Shown: positions 8,914-18,284, counted from the stretch's first letter. The stretch is DNA of 35,921 bases from Chitinophaga pinensis (GCA_943327275.2 CALPWM020000003.1:1-35921), one strand, 5' to 3'. Numbers and translations are program-made. Notes: generated by a model from the letters alone, not told the origin.

Positions 8914-10083
8914 TTAGTCCGGCATCAACTCTGCCAATTTCTTTTCAAGGGTTTTATGAAGGTTCTCACTTGTTCCAAGTATTTTTAAAACGAACTTGCC
9001 ATTGCGATCAATCAGGAATTTTGTTGGATACCCGTTGATGTCGTGAGACTTTGCAAGATCATTGATATCTGCGTCATTCAACACATGCAACCAATCAATA
9101 CCATCTTCCTTGATGGCCTTGCGCCATGACACATCTTGCTGAGCTTTGGATCCACCAGCACTGAAAGCTTCGTTGGAAATACCGATGATCTCCAACCCCC
9201 TTGACTTGTATTTTGCATACAATTCCTTGAGCGCAGGGTGGCTTTTGCGGCAGGGCACACACCAGCTTCCCCAGAAATCAAGCAGAATGACCTTGCCTTT
9301 CAAATCGGCCGTATTGACTTGTTTGCCATCAACGCCCACCAGGGAAAACTGAATCATGGGCTGGCCCAGGGCAGTCTTTCTGTTGCTTTCTACTTTAAGG
9401 CCAAGTCCTTTTCCAGCTTTTGTATCCTTGTAGCGGGCATCGATTGCTTCATAACGCCTGTACATGTCATCAGAAGACATGACAAGAAAAAGATTGGACA
9501 ACATCAGGATGCTGGAAAATGAGGCAGGATGGGCATCAATGAACCTCATCCTCACTTGCTGATTCTCTTTGCGAAGCACGGAAAGCTTGGCCATCAGTAC
9601 TGCATTGCCAACAGTATCTTTTGCATTCAATTTTCTGTTGATTTCTTTTTGTATCTCCCAAGTTGCTCGGTTGAATGCAATCTCATCTTTCCGGTATGTC
9701 TCGTAGTCAATAATTTCTTTGTCCTTGGATTTGATGCTCGCGGCAAACGCCTCCTTGGCATCACCGGTGATGGTGATGGCTGCATTGGTCAACACAAACA
9801 TGAGGAAAGGAGGTGTCGATGCTGCCTTTCCAACACGAAGCATCAGGCTTGTGTCCAACACTTCCATGCGCACAATCTGTGGCTCATCCAACTGACCTTC
9901 CCACAGCACAATGCCCTTTTTGTTGGCTACCAGTGTATCATTGGTGTATTTTCCGTTTTTGTAATAAGATGCCTTCACTTTGTTGGTTCCCAAATGATCA
10001 AACTTGGCTTTCACGGTGAACCCTTCTTGCGCGAAGATGATCAAGGGCAATAAAAAAAGAATGAGCGTTGCTGTTTTTTTCAT
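8914..10083 (-). CDS. TlpA-like periplasmic thioredoxin-fold protein with DUF4369 domain
   Basis: This is a 389-residue exported protein: signal peptide MKKTATLILFLLPLIIFAQ, an N-terminal DUF4369-like beta domain (about 21-115), a helical linker (about 120-225), then a C-terminal TlpA/AhpC-TSA thioredoxin domain (about 240-389). The active-site motif WCVPC is at 274-278 and the cis-proline loop GYPT is at 351-354. It is expected to reduce or exchange thiols in the periplasm. This architecture is common in Bacteroidota and is often encoded after SusC/SusD pairs. Here it is the last gene of the sigma-fecR-susC-susD operon (32 bases after SusD) and is followed by a strong terminator. The natural substrate is unknown; it might be a metallo-ligand or Cys-containing peptide imported by the system, which is speculation. 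Confidence 0.94.
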   Translation of the reverse strand: MKKTATLILFLLPLIIFAQEGFTVKAKFDHLGTNKVKASYYKNGKYTNDTLVANKKGIVLWEGQLDEPQIVRMEVLDTSLMLRVGKAASTPPFLMFVLTNAAITITGDAKEAFAASIKSKDKEIIDYETYRKDEIAFNRATWEIQKEINRKLNAKDTVGNAVLMAKLSVLRKENQQVRMRFIDAHPASFSSILMLSNLFLVMSSDDMYRRYEAIDARYKDTKAGKGLGLKVESNRKTALGQPMIQFSLVGVDGKQVNTADLKGKVILLDFWGSWCVPCRKSHPALKELYAKYKSRGLEIIGISNEAFSAGGSKAQQDVSWRKAIKEDGIDWLHVLNDADINDLAKSHDINGYPTKFLIDRNGKFVLKILGTSENLHKTLEKKLAELMPD

Positions 10084-10115
10084 GTTACGATTTCTTGTTT
10101 GTAAAGTAAAGGTTA

Positions 10116-11573
10116 TTATTGATTGTCTGGCATGCCAGGATTCAATCGCAGAATTGCAGGGGGTATTCTCATGACCAGCCTATCTGCTTTAAGGGTGTAT
10201 GTTGCTCCATCCAATGGATGGGTAGCATCAACATTGTTGTACTTGGTGTCGTTCCAAAGACGCCTCATGTCGAACCACCTGAATCCTGTACCTGCAAACT
10301 CACGCTTTCTTTCATCCAAAATTGCTTTCATGATTGCATCTTGAGTGGTAGCGGCAACTGTTGCCTCAGCCAAAGGCATCCTTGTCCTTCTGAGTATTTC
10401 TAGGTCAGCCTTGGCACCAACAATATCGTTGGCCCTTGCCTTGCACTCAGCAATCATCAAATACAAATCTGCCAGATTGGGCCCCCAATTGACGGAGATG
10501 GGTCCATTCCGCTGTTGGCCAGGCAACCCCGGTGCAGGAACTGCATTGGTAGTGCTGTTGTTGAAATAGAATCTTCTCCTTTGATCGTTTGTGCTAAAAA
10601 GTGCAAAAACATTGGGCTTCAGGTAGACGGTATTTCTTGCCGTAGCAAAATTCAAGCTCATTATTTTGAGATAGATGTTTTCATTGCTGAGGGTTTGGGC
10701 AGGATATCTATTCGCGCCCAACCATGCCTGACCAGTCGTAATCCAGCTTGGCATGACTGTATTGTAGTTGTACAATGAAACCCCTACAGTATGGTTGGGC
10801 ATGGAGGCAAGCGACAAATTCAGTTGAACAAGCGCATTGGCATAGTCACCCATCCAGAAATAGGTTTGTCCCAACAAATAATAGCCTGCGGTTTGTCCCA
10901 ACCTAGCCCGGTTAACGGTGCGAACCGGCAAATCAGGAATGGACGCCTTTAACTCATTGATGATAAAATCATATACCTCCTTTACCGTTGCCCTTTTGAA
11001 ATTGGATCCGCCTGCATCTGCAACAGCCACAATGGGAATACCCAAGTCAGTCGATGCTGTTGAGGCATTGTATGGCTTTGCAAAATAGTTTACCTGAAAG
11101 AGATGCATATAAGCCCTGTTGGCCCTTGCTTCAGCCAACAATTCCTTTTTCTGTTGGAGGGTTCCATCAGTTGCATCCATCACGCCATTGGCAATAACAT
11201 TGTAGATGTAGTTCTGTGAGTAGAAGGTTCCCCATTCACTGGACTCATCCTCTTCCTGAAAAAGGTCATCCTTCCATTGGTACGCATTCTGATATGACAG
11301 TGGCTGTGTACTCAAATAGGCTGCGCTTGAAAAAACATCATCAGACATCAGTAGCGGTGCTCCGGGATATCCAATGATAAAAGGCAAGCTTCCTGGCACG
11401 CTCCTTACGTTGATCAGGCTGTAGAGATTCGTGTTATTAAAAAGCCCGTTATAATGATCAATTCTTTTGATCAGGTCAAGTCCTTTCGGTTCAACATCAA
11501 GAAACTTTTTACACCCTTGAAATCCTGTCATGAGTGAAATCAGCATCACTGCACTAAGCAATATTCTTTTCAT
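10116..11573 (-). CDS. SusD/RagB-family lipoprotein of the sigma/FecR-linked operon
   Basis: This is 485 residues long, with a lipoprotein signal (GFQGC, Cys about 21) followed by KKFLDVEPKG, the classic start of a mature SusD-like protein. The internal motif LLAEARANRAYMHLFQVNYF and the C-terminal motif ERKREFAGTGFRWFDMRRLW fit SusD_RagB. It is shorter than the 564-residue SusD at 3834-5528, as is common for SusDs paired with STN-type SusCs. It sits 21 bases after the STN-SusC gene and 32 bases before the TlpA-like gene, so the three are surely co-transcribed. It should act as the ligand-capturing lid for that SusC. The substrate is unknown, and no glycosidase lies in this operon, so a peptide or non-glycan ligand is possible. 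Confidence 0.95.
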   Translation of the reverse strand: MKRILLSAVMLISLMTGFQGCKKFLDVEPKGLDLIKRIDHYNGLFNNTNLYSLINVRSVPGSLPFIIGYPGAPLLMSDDVFSSAAYLSTQPLSYQNAYQWKDDLFQEEDESSEWGTFYSQNYIYNVIANGVMDATDGTLQQKKELLAEARANRAYMHLFQVNYFAKPYNASTASTDLGIPIVAVADAGGSNFKRATVKEVYDFIINELKASIPDLPVRTVNRARLGQTAGYYLLGQTYFWMGDYANALVQLNLSLASMPNHTVGVSLYNYNTVMPSWITTGQAWLGANRYPAQTLSNENIYLKIMSLNFATARNTVYLKPNVFALFSTNDQRRRFYFNNSTTNAVPAPGLPGQQRNGPISVNWGPNLADLYLMIAECKARANDIVGAKADLEILRRTRMPLAEATVAATTQDAIMKAILDERKREFAGTGFRWFDMRRLWNDTKYNNVDATHPLDGATYTLKADRLVMRIPPAILRLNPGMPDNQ

Positions 11574-11594
11574 GATAATTTTCTTTTTCCTTTG

Positions 11595-14500
11595 TTATTT
11601 GAATGTAGTCCTGAAACCAACGGTATAGAAAGCAGGCATCCTTCCGGTTCTTGTTCCACTGCTTAGGTTGAAGAATTCAGGATCAATGTTCGCATCGTTG
11701 TTGTTCCACAACATTACATTGTTGACCTGCGTATAAAAGGAGCACTCTGACATGCCCAACTTGTTAGCCACTGATGCTGGAATTGCATAATTCAACGTCA
11801 TGTCGCGCAATTTAGCATAGGCTGCACTAACAATATGGGTATTGGCTTGCGTATAAATGTTCAGCAGGCGCAAACCATTCTGTGCAGTATTGCCAGTATA
11901 ACGGGGCACATTTGTATTTTGCTCATCACCGGGTTTTTGCCATCTTTCTGCAAGATATGTTGGGACATTGCTGGTCAAACGACCAGTAAAGAACTGGTTA
12001 ACATCCCTGCGCATTACATTGCCAAAATTATAAACTACCAGAAAAGAGACTGTGAATGGTCCATATGTAAGGTTATTTGTAATTCCACCATACCAGAGCG
12101 GCTGGGTTGTTCCCATGTACAAAGGATCACCGATGGTAAAATCACCAGACCGGCGGGCAGAGTCCTTACCATTGGCCTTCAATGCAACAGGATTTCCAAA
12201 TCTATCCAGGCCTGCATAATTGTATGCGAACAAACCATAAGCAGAATATCCTTCAGTGAAAGTTGAATTGACTCTTGAAGCCGCAGTTTGCGTCAGAGCA
12301 GACTTCAGGCTAAGGATCTTGTTCTCATTGTATGAGAGGGTAAAATCAGTTGTCCACTTGAATTTTTTGCTTTGGACATTGCTCGTATTGATTTGAATTT
12401 CAATTCCCTTGTTCTCGAGATTCCCCAGGTTGTTGTAAGCGAATGACCAACCGGTTGTGGGATCAGCAGGCTGAAAGCCCAGGAGGTCTGTTGTATTTTT
12501 CTTGTAGACATCAACAGATCCGGAAATCTTGTTGCCAAACAATGCAAAATCTAACGCAATATTGGTTGTGGCCGTTCTTTCCCATCCTATTTTCTCGTTA
12601 CGTGGATACAATACATTGTACCCGGTTCCAAGTCCAGAGAAATAGGCAACATTGGCTGCTGTCACAATATCATATGGTCCTCCAGATCCGGGATTGGGAG
12701 CATTTCCACCCAATCCGTAGGTCACCCGAAGGTTGAGGTTGTTGATGTTGTTTGACTTGAAAAAGGATTCCTTGGAAATATTCCAGGCACCACCCAAACT
12801 CCATATGGGCTTGTATTGCAGGCTCCTGTCGGTTCCAAATAAATTGGACTGATCAACACGGATACTGCCGTTAAATGTATATTTCCTGTTGTACGTGTAT
12901 GCAGTATTTGCATAAGCAGATACAAAACGTCTCTCCACTTCGGAATAGGTAACTGGTCTTGAATTCAATACGTTGTTGGTTGTTCTCGCTGGTTGAAAAT
13001 TAACCGGAGCAACAACACCCCTTACTGCCAATGAATCTTCATTGTACAAAGCATAGGTCATGGTTTGAAAATCATAGCCGCGTCTGTAGTTCTGCACACC
13101 AGTGTTCAGGTTGTTCCTGAGCTCTGTACCTGCAATAGCAGTCACCTGGTGTTTCTGTGCGAAGATCCTGTCAAAATTCAACTGATTCCTTACTGTCCAG
13201 GCTACTGCAGATGCATTTTGTGTGCTGTAATGACCGCCTGTTCTGGGGAGGAAATAGGTGGGTGCAACACCCGGGCTGCCGCCCGCTCTTGTAAAGTATA
13301 CCAACTCATCCCTGACCTTGTAGGAATTTTGATTGTAGTATTCATACCCATCTGTATTGGCCCTCTGGTATTGTGCCCTCGCCTCATACGTCAGTCCCCT
13401 GAAGAGTTTGATGGTAAGACCGGCATTGATGCGGGCGGAAAAATTAACCCTGTCGTTCAAGGTGTTGGCAGGTTCCCGCAATGGAACATAATCAAGGTTG
13501 ACCAAACTTTGCGCCTCAGAACTGGCCCTGAATTCTTCCTGGCGCTTCAGATAGGCTTGCGAAAGCGGATTGCCCTGGGCATCTGCAAACATGGCATAAG
13601 GCAGGTAGTTGCTGTTGGTTCCTGGAAGATCGCTCAGGAGGAAATTTTTGGTTTTCTCATAGGCGATATTGGTAATAATATCCAACTTGATGGCGGGCGA
13701 AAATGTAAAATTCTGCCTGAGATTCATCTGGTAACGGCTGAGATCGGTCTTCTTGTCGTTTTTATCCAATGTATAAGCAAGCGATCCATAATAAGAGTGA
13801 AACTTGCTGCCACCATCAAAGTTCAAACTGTTGTTGACCAGCATGGATGGCTGCGTCAAATACTGGTTGATTTGTCCGCGGTTGTTGTATTGTGCCAATG
13901 AATCAAACCTTGAACCGGCAAGTGATGCACTGATCAGCCCACGAGAGAGGTCGTACTGAATCCGCTCATGTGGAGGGATGATGGGCGTGGCACCAATAAA
14001 GTTGGTCACCGTAGCCCAGGGATAATCCGTTGCTGAGAAAATCCCTTTAGCAGTTTCTAAAAATTGTGATGTTCCCATCATGTTGAAATAGTCCAGATCG
14101 GGACGGCCCCTGAATGTGGTAAAGGCATTGAACTGCAACTTAATCTTCTGTGGCTGGTTCGTGCTTTTGCCTTTCTTTGTTTCGATGACGATAACGCCAT
14201 TGGCAGCAGCCGCACCCCAGATGGAAGCTGCTGTCGCATCACGCAATACTGTCATTGATTCAACATCCTGCGGATTGATCAGTGTAGACACTGAAGCATA
14301 ATCACTGATGGGTACTCCATCCACCACAATCAATGGTGACCTTGAGGCCTGTATGGTGGTAAGCCCCCTGATCAGGAACTTTTCATTGCTTGCGCCGTAG
14401 TTGACGGAAAGCCCTGGAACCAGTCCCTCCAGACGATCAACCACATTCATGCTCAGGCTTTTCTTATTGATGTCTTCATTGTTCACCGTTGAGAATGAAC

Positions 14501-15191
14501 CAGTACTTCTTTCCTTTGACAGTGCCTGGTAACCTGTATACACCAAGGCAATTGATTTCAGGTTCTGAGACTGTGGAACCAACTGGATATTGTATACTTT
14601 GTTTGATCCCAATTTGTAAGTGGCCATTGTGTAACCAACAAAAGAAACAACAATGGTTTGACCAGGGTCTGCGTCAATGCTGAATTTGCCATCCTTGTTG
14701 GTAACCGCCATCTTGTTGGTTTCTTTCACAGTGATGGTGGCACCTTCCAACGGAACACCAAGGGTATCTGTCACCCGGCCTGAAATGGTATTGGCCAACT
14801 GCTGCAATGCTTTTGAGGGTGATGATATTGCCTGCTTTTCCTTTACAACAATTGTCTTTTCCACAACAGAAAAACCGATGGGAAGATTTTTGAAACACAA
14901 TTCCAGTGCATCCTTCAGGTTGCCATTGGAGATGTCAATGCTGACCTTTCCAGCCTTGTTCAACAATTCATCTTTGTAAAAAAATTGGAACCCGGTTTGG
15001 CGATTGATTTCTGTAAAAACCTTCTGCAGCGATGCGTTTTTTAGGTTCAATGTCACCTGCTGTGAATAGGAATGTGCGGAAACCTGTAAAAAGGCCGCCA
15101 ACAACATCACCGCAGTGAACTTCATCTTGAGCAGGCTTTTAGGCCCTTTTCCTGCGCGGAAATACAGGAAACCCTTCTTCTCTACATGCAT
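11595..15191 (-). CDS. STN-domain SusC/RagA-family TonB-dependent transducer/transporter
   Basis: This is a 1198-residue receptor with an extra signalling domain. After a long n-region, the hydrophobic signal (KMKFTAVMLLAAFLQVSA) ends near residue 44. An STN (secretin/TonB short N-terminal) domain follows at about 45-117, then a carboxypeptidase-like regulatory domain (136-208), a TonB-box-like IALVYTGYQ (213-221), a plug (about 225-342, with LRDATAASIWGAAAANGVIVI) and the barrel. In FecA-like systems the STN domain reports ligand binding to a FecR anti-sigma factor, and the fecR and sigma genes lie just upstream, so the operon is self-regulating by analogy. The start could be Met1 (15191) or Met23 (15125); the longer form is common in Chitinophagaceae and I keep it. 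The ligand is unknown. Confidence 0.95.
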   Translation of the reverse strand: MHVEKKGFLYFRAGKGPKSLLKMKFTAVMLLAAFLQVSAHSYSQQVTLNLKNASLQKVFTEINRQTGFQFFYKDELLNKAGKVSIDISNGNLKDALELCFKNLPIGFSVVEKTIVVKEKQAISSPSKALQQLANTISGRVTDTLGVPLEGATITVKETNKMAVTNKDGKFSIDADPGQTIVVSFVGYTMATYKLGSNKVYNIQLVPQSQNLKSIALVYTGYQALSKERSTGSFSTVNNEDINKKSLSMNVVDRLEGLVPGLSVNYGASNEKFLIRGLTTIQASRSPLIVVDGVPISDYASVSTLINPQDVESMTVLRDATAASIWGAAAANGVIVIETKKGKSTNQPQKIKLQFNAFTTFRGRPDLDYFNMMGTSQFLETAKGIFSATDYPWATVTNFIGATPIIPPHERIQYDLSRGLISASLAGSRFDSLAQYNNRGQINQYLTQPSMLVNNSLNFDGGSKFHSYYGSLAYTLDKNDKKTDLSRYQMNLRQNFTFSPAIKLDIITNIAYEKTKNFLLSDLPGTNSNYLPYAMFADAQGNPLSQAYLKRQEEFRASSEAQSLVNLDYVPLREPANTLNDRVNFSARINAGLTIKLFRGLTYEARAQYQRANTDGYEYYNQNSYKVRDELVYFTRAGGSPGVAPTYFLPRTGGHYSTQNASAVAWTVRNQLNFDRIFAQKHQVTAIAGTELRNNLNTGVQNYRRGYDFQTMTYALYNEDSLAVRGVVAPVNFQPARTTNNVLNSRPVTYSEVERRFVSAYANTAYTYNRKYTFNGSIRVDQSNLFGTDRSLQYKPIWSLGGAWNISKESFFKSNNINNLNLRVTYGLGGNAPNPGSGGPYDIVTAANVAYFSGLGTGYNVLYPRNEKIGWERTATTNIALDFALFGNKISGSVDVYKKNTTDLLGFQPADPTTGWSFAYNNLGNLENKGIEIQINTSNVQSKKFKWTTDFTLSYNENKILSLKSALTQTAASRVNSTFTEGYSAYGLFAYNYAGLDRFGNPVALKANGKDSARRSGDFTIGDPLYMGTTQPLWYGGITNNLTYGPFTVSFLVVYNFGNVMRRDVNQFFTGRLTSNVPTYLAERWQKPGDEQNTNVPRYTGNTAQNGLRLLNIYTQANTHIVSAAYAKLRDMTLNYAIPASVANKLGMSECSFYTQVNNVMLWNNNDANIDPEFFNLSSGTRTGRMPAFYTVGFRTTFK

Positions 15192-15225
15192 AATCTTGGT
15201 TGTTTTGGTTTATGATCAATATATA

Positions 15226-15268
15226 GTCTACTTTATAGGTAGACAATACCTTAATTGTCTGATAGGTA
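15226..15268. promoter_or_regulatory. Overlapping inverted repeats and direct repeat between fecR and susC
   Basis: Two inverted repeats are packed together: GTCTAC (15226-15231) with GTAGAC (15239-15244), and AGACAAT (15241-15247) with ATTGTCT (15254-15260). They share bases 15241-15244, so the two hairpins cannot both form fully. ATAGGTA occurs at 15235-15241 and 15262-15268, 27 bases apart, reading TACCTAT on the minus strand. No housekeeping TAnnTTTG box is visible. The site could be the ECF-dependent promoter or operator for the SusC gene, or an alternative leader structure. All functional readings are inference. Confidence 0.45.
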
Positions 15269-15294
15269 ACCCATTGCCACAGGATTGTTTGTGA

Positions 15295-16497
15295 TTAAAA
15301 CACAACAATCGTCCTTCCTTCTATTGCAAATCGAACTCCGCCCTCTTCCATAATTTTCAGTACTTGAGACAGATTGCTCTTCCGGCTCACAATACCTGAA
15401 AATGTCTCTGGATTCAGCTTCCCCTTGTAAACAACATCAATGTCGTACCAGCGACTGATCTCTCGCATGATGCTTTTTACATCCATGCCCTTGAAAATGA
15501 AAAGGTCATTTTTCCAGGCAACTTCCTGTTCCACATCAACATCATCAATCACCTGCATTTCAGGTTGTCTATAGGCAACCCTGATTTGCTGCCCGGGAAG
15601 AAGGGCCTGGGTTTTACCCAGCATCATGAAGTTGATTTTGCCTTCGAGCAGGGTGGTTCTCAGCAAATCCTCATCCTGATATGCATTGACATTGAAGGCA
15701 GTGCCCTTCACTTCGATCCTGGAACCGTTTTGCAAAGAAACCTTGAAAGGTTTTTCACCTTTTTTAACCTCGAAATATGCTTCACCCATCAGTTCCACCT
15801 GTCTTTCCTTGCCTTTAAACACAACCGGAAAACGAAGGGATGAGGCTGCATTTAACCAGACAAGCGTTCCATCAGACAAGACCAATTGGTACTTGCCTCC
15901 CCTTGGTGTCTGGATGGTATTGTAGGTGATTTCAGCATTTTCATTATCGCCATTGTACTGCAGGGTCCCATCCAACTTTATCACTTGTACATTCCCTTCT
16001 GCAGCGATGTCACCATTGGGAGCAGCATCAAGAGAAATGATTTTGCCATCAGCCAAAGTAAGTGTTGCCTTTGTTCCTCCCGGGAGTATCTCAACAGGCG
16101 CTGCTGAAGATTGAACAGGCTGGTCCATATTTGTTCTCCAGATAAAAAATGATGCCACCAATACTGCTGCCGCTGCTGCTGCCCAGGCGAAACGCTTGCG
16201 AAAACTGGACATATCTTTAATAACAGATGCTGATTGGCTTATTTCTGATGCAGCGCTCACCTTGTTCCAGGCAGCATCCACAGACAAGGAATTCATGAAA
16301 TCAATGGCAGATTGCTGTGCTTTTCCCTCAATAAGCCCATCATAAACCATTTGGTTGGATGGATTGGCCTCTAACCAGGCATTCAGTTTCAGTTGCTCAT
16401 CTGGCGTCAACCCATGGTTGATCTGCTTGGAGATCAGATTGGCATAATATATAATCTTTTCCTGTTCCATTGGCTGGTTATTGACCTGCTGCTGCAA
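15295..16497 (-). CDS. FecR-family anti-sigma factor / signal transducer
   Basis: This is 400 residues: an N-terminal cytoplasmic segment (1-100) with the FecR-family YYANLISKQINHGLTPDE and a likely sigma-binding role, one transmembrane helix (about 103-120, rich in Ala), a periplasmic FecR domain (about 193-288, with TPRGGKYQLVLSDGTLVWLNA and GEAYFEVKKG), and a C-terminal DUF4974/STN-like domain (about 328-398). Known role in this family: it holds the ECF sigma factor until the STN domain of the partner receptor signals ligand binding. The partners are the sigma factor 89 bases upstream and the STN-SusC 103 bases downstream. The start could be Met10 (MEQEKIIYY), which looks equally good; I keep the longer form. 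Confidence 0.95.
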   Translation of the reverse strand: MQQQVNNQPMEQEKIIYYANLISKQINHGLTPDEQLKLNAWLEANPSNQMVYDGLIEGKAQQSAIDFMNSLSVDAAWNKVSAASEISQSASVIKDMSSFRKRFAWAAAAAAVLVASFFIWRTNMDQPVQSSAAPVEILPGGTKATLTLADGKIISLDAAPNGDIAAEGNVQVIKLDGTLQYNGDNENAEITYNTIQTPRGGKYQLVLSDGTLVWLNAASSLRFPVVFKGKERQVELMGEAYFEVKKGEKPFKVSLQNGSRIEVKGTAFNVNAYQDEDLLRTTLLEGKINFMMLGKTQALLPGQQIRVAYRQPEMQVIDDVDVEQEVAWKNDLFIFKGMDVKSIMREISRWYDIDVVYKGKLNPETFSGIVSRKSNLSQVLKIMEEGGVRFAIEGRTIVVF

Positions 16498-16586
16498 TTC
16501 AGCATGAATTGTGATAGCAATAATTATTAAAACAACTGAACCTGTATTCCGGGTGAAAGAAAAAGAAAATAAATGCTAAGTAATAA

Positions 16587-17150
16587 TCAGGGGTTGAGTA
16601 GGAGCAACAAGGCAAAGGCGCGAGGGTCCATTTTCAGCCGCAACAATTGAAGGGCCCTTTTCTTTTGGGTCTTTACGGTGTTGATGGAGATATTCAGCTT
16701 TCGGGCGATTTCCTCATTTTTCATGCCTTCAAAAAAAGAAAGGGTAATGACTTTTTTACAGCCACTGGGAAGTCCCATCAACGCAAGGTGAACTTCACCA
16801 TAAACCTCAGCCCTGATCAGGTTGTTCAATGCAACAGGATCCTCTGAAATTGAGAGATGAGCAGAAAGGGCATGCTTCTCTTCAACAGCCTTGTGTTTGA
16901 TTTGATTGAGGCAGGCATTTTTTACCGATAAATAAAGAAAGGATTTGAGGGCATTTTCAGCAAAAAAATCATGTTTGCGACCCTGCAGCCGCAGGAAAAC
17001 ATCCTGCACCATGTCTTCCGCCATTTCCTTGTTATCGAGCATGGTGAATGCAAAATAGCAAAGCCTGGGATAATAGGCCCGAAATATCCCCTCCATGTTT
17101 TCTATTGCAACAGGTGAAGGATCCGTATTTCCGTCAGACATTGGCTGCAT
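16587..17150 (-). CDS. ECF RNA polymerase sigma factor (FecI-like)
   Basis: This is a 187-residue sigma-70 family ECF protein. Region 2 spans about 20-88 (AFTMLDNKEMAEDMVQDVFL, then KSFLYLSVKNACLNQIK). Region 4 spans about 117-171, with the helix-turn-helix NEEIARKLNISINTVKTQKK. There is no C-terminal extra domain, only a short hydrophobic tail (AFALLLLLNP). It is paired with the FecR gene 89 bases downstream and should drive the SusC-SusD-TlpA genes when released. Met1 or Met4 (17141) could be the start. No clear housekeeping promoter box is visible in the 87 bases before it, so some read-through from the NHL gene upstream on the same strand is possible. Confidence 0.95.
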   Translation of the reverse strand: MQPMSDGNTDPSPVAIENMEGIFRAYYPRLCYFAFTMLDNKEMAEDMVQDVFLRLQGRKHDFFAENALKSFLYLSVKNACLNQIKHKAVEEKHALSAHLSISEDPVALNNLIRAEVYGEVHLALMGLPSGCKKVITLSFFEGMKNEEIARKLNISINTVKTQKKRALQLLRLKMDPRAFALLLLLNP

Positions 17151-17237
17151 GCCTTAAAATTAACGAATTAGGCATGAAATGGAATGAAAGGATACAGAAC
17201 TGCAGGAAAAATTGGTACCCCAGGGTTGAAATTCTCA

Positions 17238-18284
17238 TCAAACCCTCTCCAAAAAAACAGGATAGGTATTCCCGGCATTCCATTGTGCAACAATAAGATT
17301 TTTGTCCGGGTCAACACAGACATCATGGCAATGCTTGAAAATTGGTTTGTCTTGCACCATTGGTAACAGTTCACCATTCTTGTACGTGGGCCTGGTTCCG
17401 CCGGGGTTTGATACCACTTTGTTCTTTCCATCAAGGATGGTCACAAAACCAGCGTTGTAGGTAAGCATATGGTTTTTCAATGCTGAGAAACAAACACCGG
17501 AATACATCATCTCCCCATCAAAAACGGCGCGGCTGACATAGGCGCCGGGCACCTGAATGCTATACCTGTATTCTCCGTTGAGGCTGAATACCTTGAAACA
17601 GGTCTTGACCCTGTCGGTACACATCAGGACCGGATCATTGGGATTGCGTGTATCAAGGGTTATACCATGCGCCTGCTTAAAATATTTTTCACCAAAACTA
17701 TCCCCACCAAACTTTCTGATGAACTCGCCCTTGGCCGTATACTGCAAAATAAACTGGGAACCATAGCCATCCGCCACGTAGATATCGCCATTTGGGCCAA
17801 TGCAGGTTTCAGTAGGTTTGAATTTGTCGCAGTCTCCGTATGCCCCAATGAATTTGGGATGCTTCAAGGTCAGCAAGATCTTGCCGTCCAGGGTTGTCTT
17901 GTATACTTCGCCCAGCTCATGGTCGGTGACATACAGGAACTCCTCACCACCTTCATCGTGTATGGTCAAACCATGCCCTCCGGGGAACTGGTGACCCCAA
18001 CTGTCCAATAGTTTTCCTGAACGGTCGTAAATGATGATGTTGTTCTTGACCTCATTGGTAAGCAAGAAAATCCTCTTTTTCCTGTCCATCACCATCTCAT
18101 GGCAATCCTTGACCGGATGGCTTGTGCCAAGATTCCCCCAATTGTAATTCACGCGGTACTTAAAATCTCCGTGACCAATGACCGGGCCATCGTTGTTGAT
18201 TCGGTGAATGATGTTAAAAGGCTTTGCAAAAGCCATGCCTGCGATCAATACGGATGATTGTTTGACGAAATCGAGCCTTTTCAT
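17238..18284 (-). CDS. Secreted NHL-repeat propeller, peptidyl-alpha-hydroxyglycine amidating lyase-like
   Basis: This is a 348-residue exported protein. The N-terminus MKRLDFVKQSSVLIAGMAFA resembles a degenerate Tat signal (KR in place of RR). NHL-type blades are visible: HEMVMDRKKRIFLLTNE, GGHGLTIHDEGGEEFLYVTD, KPTETCIGPNGDIYVADGYG, AHGITLD and HCHDVCVDPDKNLIVAQW. The spacing matches the catalytic PAL fold as I remember it: His104, His206 and His320 as zinc-ligand candidates, Tyr174 in the DGY motif and Arg225 in TDR as catalytic candidates. PAL splits peptidyl-alpha-hydroxyglycine into peptide amide and glyoxylate. No PHM-like hydroxylase is nearby, so the real reaction is uncertain and a plain six-bladed propeller remains possible. 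It is divergent from the acyltransferase gene and 87 bases before the sigma gene. Confidence 0.85.
   Translation of the reverse strand: MKRLDFVKQSSVLIAGMAFAKPFNIIHRINNDGPVIGHGDFKYRVNYNWGNLGTSHPVKDCHEMVMDRKKRIFLLTNEVKNNIIIYDRSGKLLDSWGHQFPGGHGLTIHDEGGEEFLYVTDHELGEVYKTTLDGKILLTLKHPKFIGAYGDCDKFKPTETCIGPNGDIYVADGYGSQFILQYTAKGEFIRKFGGDSFGEKYFKQAHGITLDTRNPNDPVLMCTDRVKTCFKVFSLNGEYRYSIQVPGAYVSRAVFDGEMMYSGVCFSALKNHMLTYNAGFVTILDGKNKVVSNPGGTRPTYKNGELLPMVQDKPIFKHCHDVCVDPDKNLIVAQWNAGNTYPVFLERV

Noticed and set aside
13065-13901. 278-residue ORF on the plus strand
   Set aside because: It lies wholly inside the SusC gene on the opposite strand, and its translation is Cys/Ile-rich without domain logic. It is a shadow ORF.
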